Source: a virus. Taken from it: 39,001 bases of DNA. A program made the position numbers and the translations under genes. The stretch spans positions 1 to 39,001 of IMG/VR virus record IMGVR_UViG_3300042934_000449, one strand, 5' to 3'. This document shows, one piece after another, positions 26,008-32,196 of this stretch (the stretch's first letter is position 1; each line of letters starts with the position of its first letter). The notes under the pieces are model-generated. The model was not told the origin of the DNA. It searched no databases and saw nothing but the letters and a program-made list of their open reading frames with translations.

Positions 26008-26090
26008 GCCGCGCCGCCGTTGGCCTCACGGTCAAGTGGGTCGCCAGGCGGACGGCTCGGGGTATTGAAGAAAGGACTGCAAAAAATCAC

Positions 26091-26354
26091 TCAAACACGC
26101 GCGAATCTCGCGGTGTTTCGCCCCGTGAAGGGGAGGGCGCCCGGGGAGGACCCAAGACGGGCTGGCGCACCAAGACGGTGCATCAGGCCGACCGGGGGAC
26201 GTCGCCCGGGCTGCCCGAGGATCAACCTGTCGGTCGTCTCCTCGAGGACCTGGCGCGCGAGAGACTCGAGGACGCTGTCACGCTCCTCGGGCTCTAGCGC
26301 ATCCAGGGCCGCAGCGGTGGCGGCAGGGATACGACAAAACCACGACAGACTCAC
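26091..26354 (-). CDS. Hypothetical protein before the terminase genes (87 aa)
   Basis: An 87-aa frame starts with a GTG that overlaps the stop of the gene before it (GTGA at 26354-26351). The first half (ALDALEPEERDSVLESLARQVLEETTDRLI) is a plausible helical domain; the second half is Pro/Gly/Arg-rich and low in information. A plus-strand frame overlaps it but lacks coupling to anything. Function unknown. Confidence 0.5.
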   Translation of the reverse strand: MSLSWFCRIPAATAAALDALEPEERDSVLESLARQVLEETTDRLILGQPGRRPPVGLMHRLGAPARLGSSPGALPFTGRNTARFARV

Positions 26355-27028
26355 TCCGATGCCCCCGCATCCTGCGAGCCTGTGCGAATGACTGCTGCCA
26401 TATGATCCCGCACCATTACCGCCACAGTGTCAGCAGGCACCGCCGCATCGACTGTCATTTCCATGCCAATGACCGGACGCTCGAGAGCCTGCCGCGACAT
26501 AAAGCCGCTATGGTCATGACTACCAGCGCTACCGGCCAGCGCGCCGCAATGCATCAGGTGCGGCCCGTTCGCGCAGCGCTGGGGGAGGCTGATGTCATGC
26601 CGATGACGATTCGCCCAAGCCTCAACAGTCATCCGAGGCTCAACAGCCGTCGTTCCAAGAACAGCTCGGATCTGGCTCAGCGCAGCGCTCGCCTTACCGG
26701 TGCTGACCTCGTGAAGCGCTTGCGAAAGGCGGTAGCCCTCATGCTGCCAGATCGCCTCGCGGGCCAGGTCGCGGGCTTTCGAGATAGCCCTTTCTACGCC
26801 GAGCGCCGGGTTGAAGTTCTCGCGGGCAACACAAGCCGCCATACCCGTTGCCAGCACGAAACCGCTCGGCAGGATAGCCACAGCGATAGTGCTGGTAGTG
26901 CCCTCCACGACGCGGGTGCTGTAGGTGACAGTCGCGAGAATCTCCTCGACCATGGCAGGCGTTACCCGAGGGCCTGGCAGGCCCAGGTCGGCGAGCTTTT
27001 CTTCGAGCTTACGATCGGCATCATTCAT
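26351..27028 (-). CDS. Gp49-like (phage N4 gp49 / Sf6 gp66 family) protein
   Basis: This 225-aa protein begins with a domain like the N4 gp49 / Sf6 gene 66 family of unknown role. Typical parts are STIAVAILPSGFVLATGMAACVARENFNPALGVERAISKARDLAREAIWQHEGYRL (about 42-100). The C-terminal half is an extra domain (ANRHRHDISLPQRC..., several His and Cys) of unknown function, ending in DTVAVMVRDHMAAVIRTG. It follows Rz with a short overlap, at the end of the lysis block. Confidence 0.72.
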   Translation of the reverse strand: MNDADRKLEEKLADLGLPGPRVTPAMVEEILATVTYSTRVVEGTTSTIAVAILPSGFVLATGMAACVARENFNPALGVERAISKARDLAREAIWQHEGYRLSQALHEVSTGKASAALSQIRAVLGTTAVEPRMTVEAWANRHRHDISLPQRCANGPHLMHCGALAGSAGSHDHSGFMSRQALERPVIGMEMTVDAAVPADTVAVMVRDHMAAVIRTGSQDAGASE

Positions 27029-27527
27029 GGCCTTTGCCCTCCAATACGGCTTTGGCGTTGCGCTGCCATTCCTGCAAACCGATCAACTGGTTTCGGATGG
27101 CGTTGCAGGTTGTGTAGTTGTCGGCGATGACTTCGGTTGCGGCAGAGAGCGCAACCCGGGCGGGCTCTGCATCAGTAGCCCGGGCGGGTCCGGGAAGCAC
27201 GTTTGCGGCGGCGCTGTCGTGCAGCCGGACAAAGCCGCGAGTAAGAGCGCAGGCAGCATCAGCGGCCGGAGTGACATAAACGGGAACCTCTTTTGTGATG
27301 GTCTTGCCGGTCTTGTAGATGACCCGGTCGCGGTCGACGTATTGGGTAACTACAACGTCCCGGACGGTGCCGAGCGCCTGGCCCTGCTCGAAAGCCTCGC
27401 GCAGTTGCTTGACCTCGGCCGTTTTGGCCTTGTCTTGCTCGCTGGACTTGCCAGAGGCATAGCCAGCGACATAGACCCAGGCGAGAACGGCCACGGCTGC
27501 GACAAAGGCCGAGAGGAATCGAGTCAT
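27021..27527 (-). CDS. Rz: Inner-membrane spanin Rz
   Basis: This 168-aa protein fits the i-spanin that disrupts the outer membrane at the last step of lysis. Residues 4-23 form a single N-terminal transmembrane span (FLSAFVAAVAVLAWVYVAGY), followed by a periplasmic, partly coiled-coil domain. The start overlaps the endolysin stop (ATGA region at 27527-27524). A lipoprotein gene nested in another frame (Rz1) confirms the identity. Confidence 0.88.
   Translation of the reverse strand: MTRFLSAFVAAVAVLAWVYVAGYASGKSSEQDKAKTAEVKQLREAFEQGQALGTVRDVVVTQYVDRDRVIYKTGKTITKEVPVYVTPAADAACALTRGFVRLHDSAAANVLPGPARATDAEPARVALSAATEVIADNYTTCNAIRNQLIGLQEWQRNAKAVLEGKGHE
27083..27277 (-). CDS. Rz1: Outer-membrane spanin Rz1 lipoprotein, nested in Rz
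   Basis: This 64-aa frame lies entirely within Rz in a different frame. A signal peptide ends with the lipobox LSGC (Cys19), followed by a Pro- and Thr-rich mature part, exactly the pattern of Rz1 o-spanins. The mature protein would sit in the outer membrane and join Rz across the periplasm. Fully nested Rz/Rz1 pairs are known from lambda. Confidence 0.88.
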   Translation of the reverse strand: MSLRPLMLPALLLAALSGCTTAPPQTCFPDPPGLLMQSPPGLRSLPQPKSSPTTTQPATPSETS

Positions 27528-28072
27528 AAGCCCACCAGAAAGAGAGACCGCTGTAGCTCGCGGCGAGTTGGGATGCCCTGGCACTTGTTGGCCGGTACGC
27601 GGCAGTCAAGGCCCGCGACATACGTCCAGCGGCGGAACTGGTCAGCAGCCTCGAGCCACTTGCCGGCCTTGGCCAGCCTGTAAAGCGTCGACTTGCGAAG
27701 TGCCGGTGCGCCGAGGTTGTAGACGAAGTCGGCAAGCGCGATCTTTTGCCAGATAGTCGCCTCGGGAAAATGCAGCATGACGTAGTCGACCGCGCCGGCT
27801 AGGTCGCCTCGCAGATAGAGCGCGCATTGCTCCGGGGTTGCTACGTCGCCTCGGCGCACACCCTTTGTATGCCCTGTGCAGATCGTCCAGACGCCGCCCG
27901 TGTCCGGGTAGGCGTTATAGACGGTGCCCTCCATTTCCGGCGTGAGGATCATGAGACCGGCCATGATGGCAGCACGCTCGACCGGGGCCGGAAGGCCGGT
28001 AGAGTTGACGGTGAACCCCGCCGCCGTGAGCGAGAGCGTCACGGTCGCCACGATGCGTTGCACCAGGTTCAT
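27524..28072 (-). CDS. Endolysin, GH24 lysozyme with signal-anchor
   Basis: This 182-aa protein is a phage lysozyme (glycoside hydrolase 24) that cuts peptidoglycan. The catalytic triad pattern is E48-x8-D57-x5-T63 in EMEGTVYNAYPDTGGVWT. The N-terminal stretch (residues 7-21, weakly hydrophobic, rich in Ala, Thr and Ser) fits a SAR signal-anchor, so the enzyme would be exported by the Sec system and released when the membrane loses its potential. The start overlaps the holin stop (ATGA at 28072-28069), and the end overlaps Rz. Confidence 0.93.
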   Translation of the reverse strand: MNLVQRIVATVTLSLTAAGFTVNSTGLPAPVERAAIMAGLMILTPEMEGTVYNAYPDTGGVWTICTGHTKGVRRGDVATPEQCALYLRGDLAGAVDYVMLHFPEATIWQKIALADFVYNLGAPALRKSTLYRLAKAGKWLEAADQFRRWTYVAGLDCRVPANKCQGIPTRRELQRSLFLVGL

Positions 28073-28299
28073 TTGACCCCCTTGCCGCGACGCACCTTGA
28101 TAAGCCGCCAAAGCGGGAATAGCCACTTGCTGCCCACAAAGTGGACGATCAATAAGGCGGAATAGGCAGCGGCCAGCACATAGGCCCATTCCATGGCAGT
28201 GAGGCCACCGATAACCACGCTCGCGGCGAACGGTGCGGCCTTCGCGAACTCGGTGCCAAGCGAGACGTTTGCAGCCGTGGTGACGACTTCCCTGCCCAT
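28069..28299 (-). CDS. Holin or pinholin (two-span)
   Basis: This 76-aa protein is the first gene of the lysis block and of the late operon. Two hydrophobic spans lie at about 23-36 and 38-57, followed by a strongly basic tail (RLIKVRRGKGVK), the typical make-up of a class II holin. ATG at 28299 has GGAGG seven bases upstream, so the longer frame from 28332 is less likely. Paired with a SAR-type endolysin, it may be a pinholin that collapses the membrane potential. Confidence 0.82.
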   Translation of the reverse strand: MGREVVTTAANVSLGTEFAKAAPFAASVVIGGLTAMEWAYVLAAAYSALLIVHFVGSKWLFPLWRLIKVRRGKGVK

Positions 28300-28322
28300 G
28301 TTCGGGCCTCCAGAAACGACAA

Positions 28323-28344
28323 AGCCCCGCACGATGGCGGGGCT
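28323..28344 (-). terminator. Leader hairpin 2 before the holin
   Basis: AGCCCCGC (28323-28330) pairs with GCGGGGCT (28337-28344). On the minus strand it is followed by TTTGTCGTTT, a weak T-rich tail. It lies 24 bases before the holin start, in the leader of the late operon, where it would stop transcription unless an antiterminator is bound. Confidence 0.7.
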
Positions 28345-28385
28345 CAGAAGATAGTGGCCGGGCTTTCCCGGCGTGTAGAAACGCG

Positions 28386-28409
28386 AAAGCCCGCAACATG
28401 GCGGGCTTT
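28386..28409. terminator. Leader hairpin 1 before the holin
   Basis: AAAGCCCGC (28386-28394) pairs with GCGGGCTTT (28401-28409), a 9-bp stem with a six-base loop. On the minus strand TTTCGCGTTTC follows. Together with the 28323-28344 hairpin and a smaller one between them (CCGGGCTTTCCCGG, about 28358-28371) it forms a stacked terminator block in front of the lysis genes. Confidence 0.72.
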
Positions 28410-28429
28410 AATCGGTTTTATGACAGCAT

Positions 28430-28462
28430 GTATATAGTGCGCGATTTATCTAAATTCTGCAA
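28430..28462 (-). promoter_or_regulatory. Candidate late promoter (pR'-like)
   Basis: On the minus strand TTGCAG (28462-28457) could be a -35 box. About 17-19 bases on, an A/T-rich ACTATATAC stretch lies where a -10 box would be. The transcript would start just before the stacked hairpins that precede the holin, as in lambda pR'-tR'. The -10 match is poor, so this is tentative. Confidence 0.4.
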
Positions 28463-28481
28463 TACCCCCGTCCATTTTTTT

Positions 28482-28511
28482 TGCGCTAAAACGTTAACCC
28501 GCTTTTACGTC
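28482..28511. repeat. Dispersed repeat, site C (degenerate)
   Basis: GCGCTAAAACGT and CGCTTTTACGT lie close together. They resemble the repeat family at sites A, B and D-F, but with substitutions. The site overlaps the 3' end of the 99-aa gene just upstream of the candidate late promoter. Confidence 0.4.
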
Positions 28512-28512
28512 T

Positions 28513-28812
28513 TTATTGCAGCTCGAATATGCGCTCCGCGCTTGCTTTATCAGCCAAGAGATAAAGCCTCTCGAGCGCGTCCGCAGGCAGGGCCCCCGCT
28601 ATTGCCAGGCCATCGATAGCACCTATCAAACGCTCAGTGGCCAGCAAGCAATTAGTGATCGTTGCCGCGTCCTCGATCGTGACCAGGTACTTTCGCAACT
28701 CGCGTTCGTAGTCAGCCGGTAGAATCAAGCCTGGGGCGAGACTGCCAGTGCCGCCCTTGTATTTCATGCCCATAAAAAAGCCCATAGTGTGAGTCGCTAC
28801 ACTATAGGCCAT
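28513..28812 (-). CDS. Hypothetical protein (99 aa or shorter)
   Basis: The part from about residue 25 on (PGLILPADYERELRKYLVTIEDAATITNCLLATERLIGAIDGLA...) is a plausible helical domain and clearly coding. The start is unclear: none of the in-frame ATGs (28812, 28785, 28773, 28767) has a good ribosome site, and the first crosses a 22-bp palindrome. It is the last gene before the late leader. No function is recognised. Confidence 0.6.
   Translation of the reverse strand: MAYSVATHTMGFFMGMKYKGGTGSLAPGLILPADYERELRKYLVTIEDAATITNCLLATERLIGAIDGLAIAGALPADALERLYLLADKASAERIFELQ
28784..28805. promoter_or_regulatory. 22-bp palindrome at the start of the 99-aa gene
   Basis: ATAGTGT (28784-28790) and ACACTAT (28799-28805) are perfect 7-bp inverted arms around an 8-bp spacer. 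The site overlaps the possible start codons of the 99-aa gene and includes a TATAG element on the minus strand. This looks like an operator for a dimeric regulator rather than a terminator, as there is no T-run. Confidence 0.45.
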
Positions 28813-28827
28813 TTTTAATTGTTTCTT

Positions 28828-28856
28828 TACGTTTTTGCGTTTTTACGCAAAAGCGT
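28828..28856. repeat. Dispersed repeat, site D
   Basis: The stretch reads ACGTTTTTGCG, then GCGTTTTTACGC, then ACGCAAAAGCG. TTTTGCGT (28833-28840) and ACGCAAAA (28845-28852) are inverted around a TTTT spacer. It lies just upstream of the 99-aa gene, between it and the 78-aa gene. Confidence 0.6.
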
Positions 28857-28868
28857 GCGTGCATGCGC

Positions 28869-29105
28869 TTAGCACACTGGTCGGACAGGGAGAGTTCCGG
28901 GGGAAAGCCTATTTATCCGCACCTGCAACAGATGCGCCTTACCCCGAAGGGTACTGACTTTGGCCCTTATCGGCTCGTAGCACATAGAACACAAACAGAC
29001 TCCGGGCGCCTCAGTAAGGCACCTTATTTTCTTATGCAAGCGCCTGAACCTCGAGAGCATCCAGCGCTTGCGTAGCGAGCGAATCCGCCCATAAATCGAG
29101 AACAT
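28869..29105 (-). CDS. Small basic Cys-containing protein (78 aa)
   Basis: A 78-aa frame with a good AAGGAG ribosome site before ATG 29105. It is very basic (many Arg and Lys) and carries CLCSMCYEP (about residues 37-45), which could be half of a zinc site, plus a final Cys. A small nucleic-acid-binding protein is possible, but no family is recognised. The ribosome site overlaps the edge of repeat site E, so a protein bound there could control the gene. Confidence 0.55.
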   Translation of the reverse strand: MFSIYGRIRSLRKRWMLSRFRRLHKKIRCLTEAPGVCLCSMCYEPIRAKVSTLRGKAHLLQVRINRLSPGTLPVRPVC

Positions 29106-29115
29106 GCAAACTCCT

Positions 29116-29144
29116 TGCGTTTTTGCGTAAATGCGTTTTTACGC
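29116..29144. repeat. Dispersed repeat, site E
   Basis: Direct copies GCGTTTTTGCG and GCGTTTTTACG, plus an inverted pair GCGTAAA / TTTACGC, lie in the 39-bp gap between the 104-aa and 78-aa genes, next to the ribosome site of the latter. Confidence 0.6.
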
Positions 29145-29459
29145 CTATGCGTGCCGGATTTCGCGCATCCACCCAGCGATAGCGCCCTCTAGGCTGGCGT
29201 AACCTGTATCAACGAAACCACAGGCTTTGCAGCCACTACCCCATTTTCCGTCGACTTGGATAAAGCGCGGGTAGGCTCCATTCCGGCAGCCATGGCGGGG
29301 CAGCGTGTCGTCGTTCACGAGCTCCCAGGACATCCGCGCGCGTGCCTCGTGCAAAGCGACGTCGCCCCGAGCCTTACACTCGGGGCAGATCATCATCATG
29401 CGGCTTGTGGCGGTGTCCTTGCGCAGCACAGGAGTGGTGCCGCAATGAATGCAGGCCAT
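29145..29459 (-). CDS. Zinc-ribbon protein, Lar-like (104 aa)
   Basis: The N-terminus MACIHCGTTPVLRK begins a Cys4 zinc ribbon with a second pair in CPECKARG (about residues 25-32), then a third pair CKACGF near 78-83. Cys-rich phage proteins of this layout include restriction alleviation (Lar-type) proteins, which shield phage DNA from host type I restriction. The C-terminal TGYASLEGAIAGWMREIR helix fits that family too. Its ATG overlaps the stop of the 119-aa frame upstream (TGATG), suggesting coupled translation. Confidence 0.6.
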   Translation of the reverse strand: MACIHCGTTPVLRKDTATSRMMMICPECKARGDVALHEARARMSWELVNDDTLPRHGCRNGAYPRFIQVDGKWGSGCKACGFVDTGYASLEGAIAGWMREIRHA

Positions 29460-29818
29460 CAGTCGTAACTACTTGGGCTCGACGAATCGCCTGCCGAGCT
29501 CGAGGACGAGTCCCCGCCCGACCAACTGCCCCCGCAGTCGCCCCAATCGACGCTCGAGCGGGTCAGACCACTCGAGGAGCTCTCGCCAGTCGGTAGGCAT
29601 GGCTCCTGTATCGCAGTCTGCGCAAGACTCTGCGCGAATAGTCCATTCGGATTGGCCGGGTGCAGGGGGTCGAATATCGGTGCACTGGCAGACGTCGAGG
29701 GCGCCCCCTGGGAGGAGCTCGCCGGATATGCGAAGGATGGCGGCCTCTCGGGTTTGGAGGCCGAGACCGGTGCTTTTTTTCGCGCGAATCGCCGCTTGAG
29801 TGCTTGTATCAGATTCAT
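29459..29818 (-). CDS. Ser-rich protein overlapping the Q-like gene (119 aa)
   Basis: This frame lies mostly inside the 3' part of the Q-like gene. It starts MNLIQALKRRFARKKAP, with AGGTG before the ATG. A FDPLHPANPNGLF segment and a Ser/Asp/Gly-rich tail ending SSPSSYD resemble small phage proteins of unknown role that carry NPLNP-like and Ser-rich parts. Its stop overlaps the ATG of the next gene (TGATG), which supports real translation. The Q-like frame is also open here, so one of the two, or both, is used. Confidence 0.5.
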   Translation of the reverse strand: MNLIQALKRRFARKKAPVSASKPERPPSFAYPASSSQGAPSTSASAPIFDPLHPANPNGLFAQSLAQTAIQEPCLPTGESSSSGLTRSSVDWGDCGGSWSGGDSSSSSAGDSSSPSSYD

Positions 29819-30656
29819 CTTCTTCACCTGTAGGACCGACACCTCGGCCGTCGATAACGTAGTCAAAGCTGCCCAGGGCCTTTGCCAGAGCCTCGAGGGC
29901 GTCCCGGTCGAGTCTCTCTACCTGCTCGGCGTAGAGCTTCCACCGGGGCGCCCACTGGACGTCATAGTTGCCGCGCTTCACTTGCAGCAACTGCATTAAC
30001 TTTTCGCTGTCGTGAATCTCACGGCCGCTATTCATGCGCGCTTTTCCGGCTTGAATGGCCAGGTGAGCTAGGGCGCGAATGTTCTTGAGGGTTTTGGCCT
30101 GTACCTTGCCGAACAGCGGCTCGGCACGCTTCCAGAGGGCGACGACGGCACCCTGCTCGTCGTCCCACTGCAACGAGTCGCCATAGGCGTAGCGCAACCA
30201 CTGCCCATACTCAGGGGCCAGGCCACCGATAGCCTTGATGACGTGGGCGTCTTGATAGGCAAACGGGCCGAGGAGAACGGCGCCTTTCTTCTTGGCCCGG
30301 GTCTCGGTCGCGTGCAATCGTGTGGTAACGCGCTTGAGATCCTCGGCACCGCGCGTTTTGAGGTCAGCGTCAGTCAGTCCAGCCGGACGGCAATCGCGTG
30401 TACCTTCGGTCGTATAGGGCGTTGGGCCTGGCCTGTCGCGGTCTTCCGCGAATGACGAGCCGAGGAACGAGGCCAAGACAAGGTCGCGCATCGAGCTGAC
30501 GACTTGAGCGTCAACAGTACGGGGCTTGACCTTCGGCGCCTTGGCGACCGGCCGTGGGCTGGCTGACTCGTCGACCAACACGAACGACGGCCCGCCTTGT
30601 GGCAGGACCGATGCAGGCCCCGACCATCCGATCGACAGCGTTTCACGCACGGGCAT
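29469..30656 (-). CDS. Q-like late antiterminator (candidate)
   Basis: This 395-aa protein is the largest leftward early gene and lies before the late leader, as Q does in lambdoid phages. A central KAIGGLAPEYGQWLRYAYGDSLQWDDEQGAVVALW segment (about residues 140-175), then TLKNIRALAHLAIQAGKAR, resembles phage antitermination proteins. The C-terminal 120 residues overlap another frame and may be a separate domain (CADCD). Q-type proteins bind near the late promoter and let RNA polymerase pass terminators. ATG 30656 is chosen; TTG 30662 is possible. The assignment is by pattern and position. Confidence 0.55.
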   Translation of the reverse strand: MPVRETLSIGWSGPASVLPQGGPSFVLVDESASPRPVAKAPKVKPRTVDAQVVSSMRDLVLASFLGSSFAEDRDRPGPTPYTTEGTRDCRPAGLTDADLKTRGAEDLKRVTTRLHATETRAKKKGAVLLGPFAYQDAHVIKAIGGLAPEYGQWLRYAYGDSLQWDDEQGAVVALWKRAEPLFGKVQAKTLKNIRALAHLAIQAGKARMNSGREIHDSEKLMQLLQVKRGNYDVQWAPRWKLYAEQVERLDRDALEALAKALGSFDYVIDGRGVGPTGEEDESDTSTQAAIRAKKSTGLGLQTREAAILRISGELLPGGALDVCQCTDIRPPAPGQSEWTIRAESCADCDTGAMPTDWRELLEWSDPLERRLGRLRGQLVGRGLVLELGRRFVEPK

Positions 30657-30873
30657 GGACAACCCCGCGACGCTCGGCGAGGCCCTGGCAATCTCTGCAA
30701 AGCGTTACGCCTGGCACGGCCTGCCGGCGAGCAGCAGGAATGTCGGTACCGCACTCGCAGACCTCCGCCGAAACGGCGTGTGCGAGGCGATCCAGTCGGC
30801 CCAGGCGTTCGGCGGTAAACGCATCGGCGGCCTTGAGTTCCATATCAGCAGCGAAGTCGCATTCATCGGCCAC
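30643..30873 (-). CDS. TraR/DksA-family zinc-finger protein
   Basis: This 76-aa protein has the DksA/TraR zinc-finger core: CECGTDIPAARRQAVPGVTLCRDCQ, with Cys39, Cys41, Cys59 and Cys62. Such phage proteins bind RNA polymerase in the secondary channel and change promoter choice. The first Cys pair is Cys-x-Cys rather than the usual Cys-x2-Cys. GTG start with GGAGGG upstream. It overlaps the genes on both sides. Confidence 0.85.
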   Translation of the reverse strand: MADECDFAADMELKAADAFTAERLGRLDRLAHAVSAEVCECGTDIPAARRQAVPGVTLCRDCQGLAERRGVVHARA

Positions 30874-31129
30874 AGTTCAGCCCTCCATGCTTACAAATTT
30901 TTGGCAGGTTGATGACCCACTGCGCGGCCTTATCCATGTCGAGTAAGGCGAAGTTTTTCGCCAGTTCCTCGGGGCTTTTTTGGAAATGCGACTGCACGAT
31001 CTGACGGCCGCGATAGCGCAGCTCAGAACGGATAATCAAATTCGGGGAATCCGGGCTTTCGCCCTGCTCATTGACCAGCACCACAACAGCGCCTGGCGCT
31101 ACCTGAAAGACCTTGAGCCAGTCAGCCAT
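30863..31129 (-). CDS. Hypothetical protein (88 aa)
   Basis: This 88-aa protein starts MADWLKVFQVAPGAVVVLVNEQ behind GAGGTG. A helical segment, SPEELAKNFALLDMDKAAQWVINLP, is followed by CKHGGLNCG. It overlaps both neighbours in the early leftward operon. No family recognised. Confidence 0.7.
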   Translation of the reverse strand: MADWLKVFQVAPGAVVVLVNEQGESPDSPNLIIRSELRYRGRQIVQSHFQKSPEELAKNFALLDMDKAAQWVINLPKICKHGGLNCGR

Positions 31130-31451
31130 GCCACACCTCGGGCAATGCTTCGTGACTGGTCATCGCTGCAAACGCGATCGGGTCACGTTGGCGCAACTCG
31201 AACAGGCGATGGATAGTGTTTGTAATGAGCTCCATTTGCTCGGCATCAGCCTCTTTGCAAATGACGTCGAACTCATTGGCCGTTGCCCCGTACAGTTCGC
31301 CCTTGAACGATCGGGCGCCGAGTTGTTTCGCGCGCTTGGCCTTACGCTCGGAGGCGGCTTTCTGCCGCTTGCGGTCCTGCTCGCGGATGGCGTCAGTACG
31401 CTCCGGGCGCTTGCGCTTTGCTTTGCCTGGCTTGATGTCAGACCCGGCCAT
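31122..31451 (-). CDS. Small basic protein (109 aa)
   Basis: This protein has a very basic first half (KPGKAKRKRPERTDAIREQDRKRQKAASERKAKRAK) and a helical second half (FDVICKEADAEQMELITNTIHRLFELR). GAGGTG lies before its ATG. The charge suggests nucleic-acid or repressor binding. Function unknown. Confidence 0.7.
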   Translation of the reverse strand: MAGSDIKPGKAKRKRPERTDAIREQDRKRQKAASERKAKRAKQLGARSFKGELYGATANEFDVICKEADAEQMELITNTIHRLFELRQRDPIAFAAMTSHEALPEVWHG

Positions 31452-32049
31452 GGAGCACCTCGACGACGCCGCCCAGGGGACCGGTCGGCAGTGTCACGCC
31501 AGCGCCGGCAGCCAGAGCGACCAGCTCGCCGAGGATGGCACCCGCCGCTTCAAAACCCTTCTCGATCATTTCGGCCGCTGCATCACGGTCTTGGCGGCAG
31601 TACCGGCCATCCTGCGCAGGCACGGCCGCAGCCTCGAAGAACTGGCCGCACTCGATCATCACTTGGGCAATCCGCGCGCTGGTCGACTCAACGCCGTTGA
31701 TCGAGCGCAGGGAGGGCCGCAAAACAGGCACCATGCCGGCCATGATTTGCAGATCGTTGACGATCTCGGTGCGATAAGGCTCCGAAACGCAATTTACCCA
31801 CGTCCATTTCCACTCGAGCGGGAAGGGCTGCGCGCCGTTGAAAAGACGATCAACGCGCTGGCGCCATGCCTTGCGACGACGAATGATTTCGTCAGCGCTC
31901 TCAGCAGTGGGCGGGACCTCGATCAAACCTTGGGCCTCGAGAGCAGGAGCAAGGTGCTCGTGCGCGAATCGCTCCATGGACATTTCGGAGTTCTGGAACC
32001 AGTGCGCGGTATGCCCGAGGATGATCTCGGTTTCGGTCTTGCGGCTCAT
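31438..32049 (-). CDS. First leftward early gene, unknown (203 aa)
   Basis: This 203-aa protein is divergent from the repressor, the place of cro/cII-like genes. It starts MSRKTETEIILGHTAHWFQNSEMSMERFAHEHLAPALEAQG. A helical domain of about 60 residues is followed by a stretch with VNCVSEPYRTEIVNDLQIMAGMVPVLRPSLRSING and an Ala-rich C-terminus. No clear helix-turn-helix is visible by eye. The promoter must lie in the 147-bp gap shared with the repressor, so the repressor likely controls it. Role unknown; lytic regulator is possible. Confidence 0.7.
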   Translation of the reverse strand: MSRKTETEIILGHTAHWFQNSEMSMERFAHEHLAPALEAQGLIEVPPTAESADEIIRRRKAWRQRVDRLFNGAQPFPLEWKWTWVNCVSEPYRTEIVNDLQIMAGMVPVLRPSLRSINGVESTSARIAQVMIECGQFFEAAAVPAQDGRYCRQDRDAAAEMIEKGFEAAGAILGELVALAAGAGVTLPTGPLGGVVEVLHGRV

Positions 32050-32196
32050 AGCAGCTTTTTTTCTCGGAATGCGGGGGATGTTGAGTTGTCTACATTCTCG
32101 ATATACAGAGAAAAAATTGCAAGACAATTCCCGTATAGAGAGTGGATGTCGACAGCATCCAGAGCGGACAATATGTGCAAGGAGGACAACGTCCAT
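32050..32196. promoter_or_regulatory. Divergent control region between repressor and early operon
   Basis: This A/T-richer gap must hold promoters for both directions. Repeated words TATACAGAGA (32102-32111) and GTATAGAGAG (32133-32142), a related AATAGAGAGA at 32884 after the repressor gene, and an inverted pair TTGTCT (32086-32091) / AGACAA (32122-32127) are candidate repressor operators. On the minus strand TTGTCT-N16-TATATC is a fair sigma-70-like promoter toward the early genes. Confidence 0.5.

Noticed and set aside
25878-26090. Minus-strand frame of 70 codons over repeat site B
   Set aside because: It is made by the repeat words themselves (Lys/Arg-rich) and overlaps the small terminase start.
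26020-26391. Plus-strand frame of 123 codons near the terminase upstream region
   Set aside because: No ribosome site or coupling. The minus-strand 87-aa frame has a GTGA overlap with its neighbour.
28780-28806. T7-type promoter resemblance (CGACTCAC and TATGGG words)
   Set aside because: There is no phage RNA polymerase gene, and the similarity needs gaps. The palindrome explains the sequence better.
28513-32049. VP882-style VqmA quorum-sensing receptor
   Set aside because: None of the proteins in the regulatory block shows a PAS plus LuxR-type helix-turn-helix layout.
31216-32196. Upstream extension of the repressor frame by over 300 codons
   Set aside because: The extension is antisense to the early leftward genes. 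The ribosome site and the helix-turn-helix begin near 32197.
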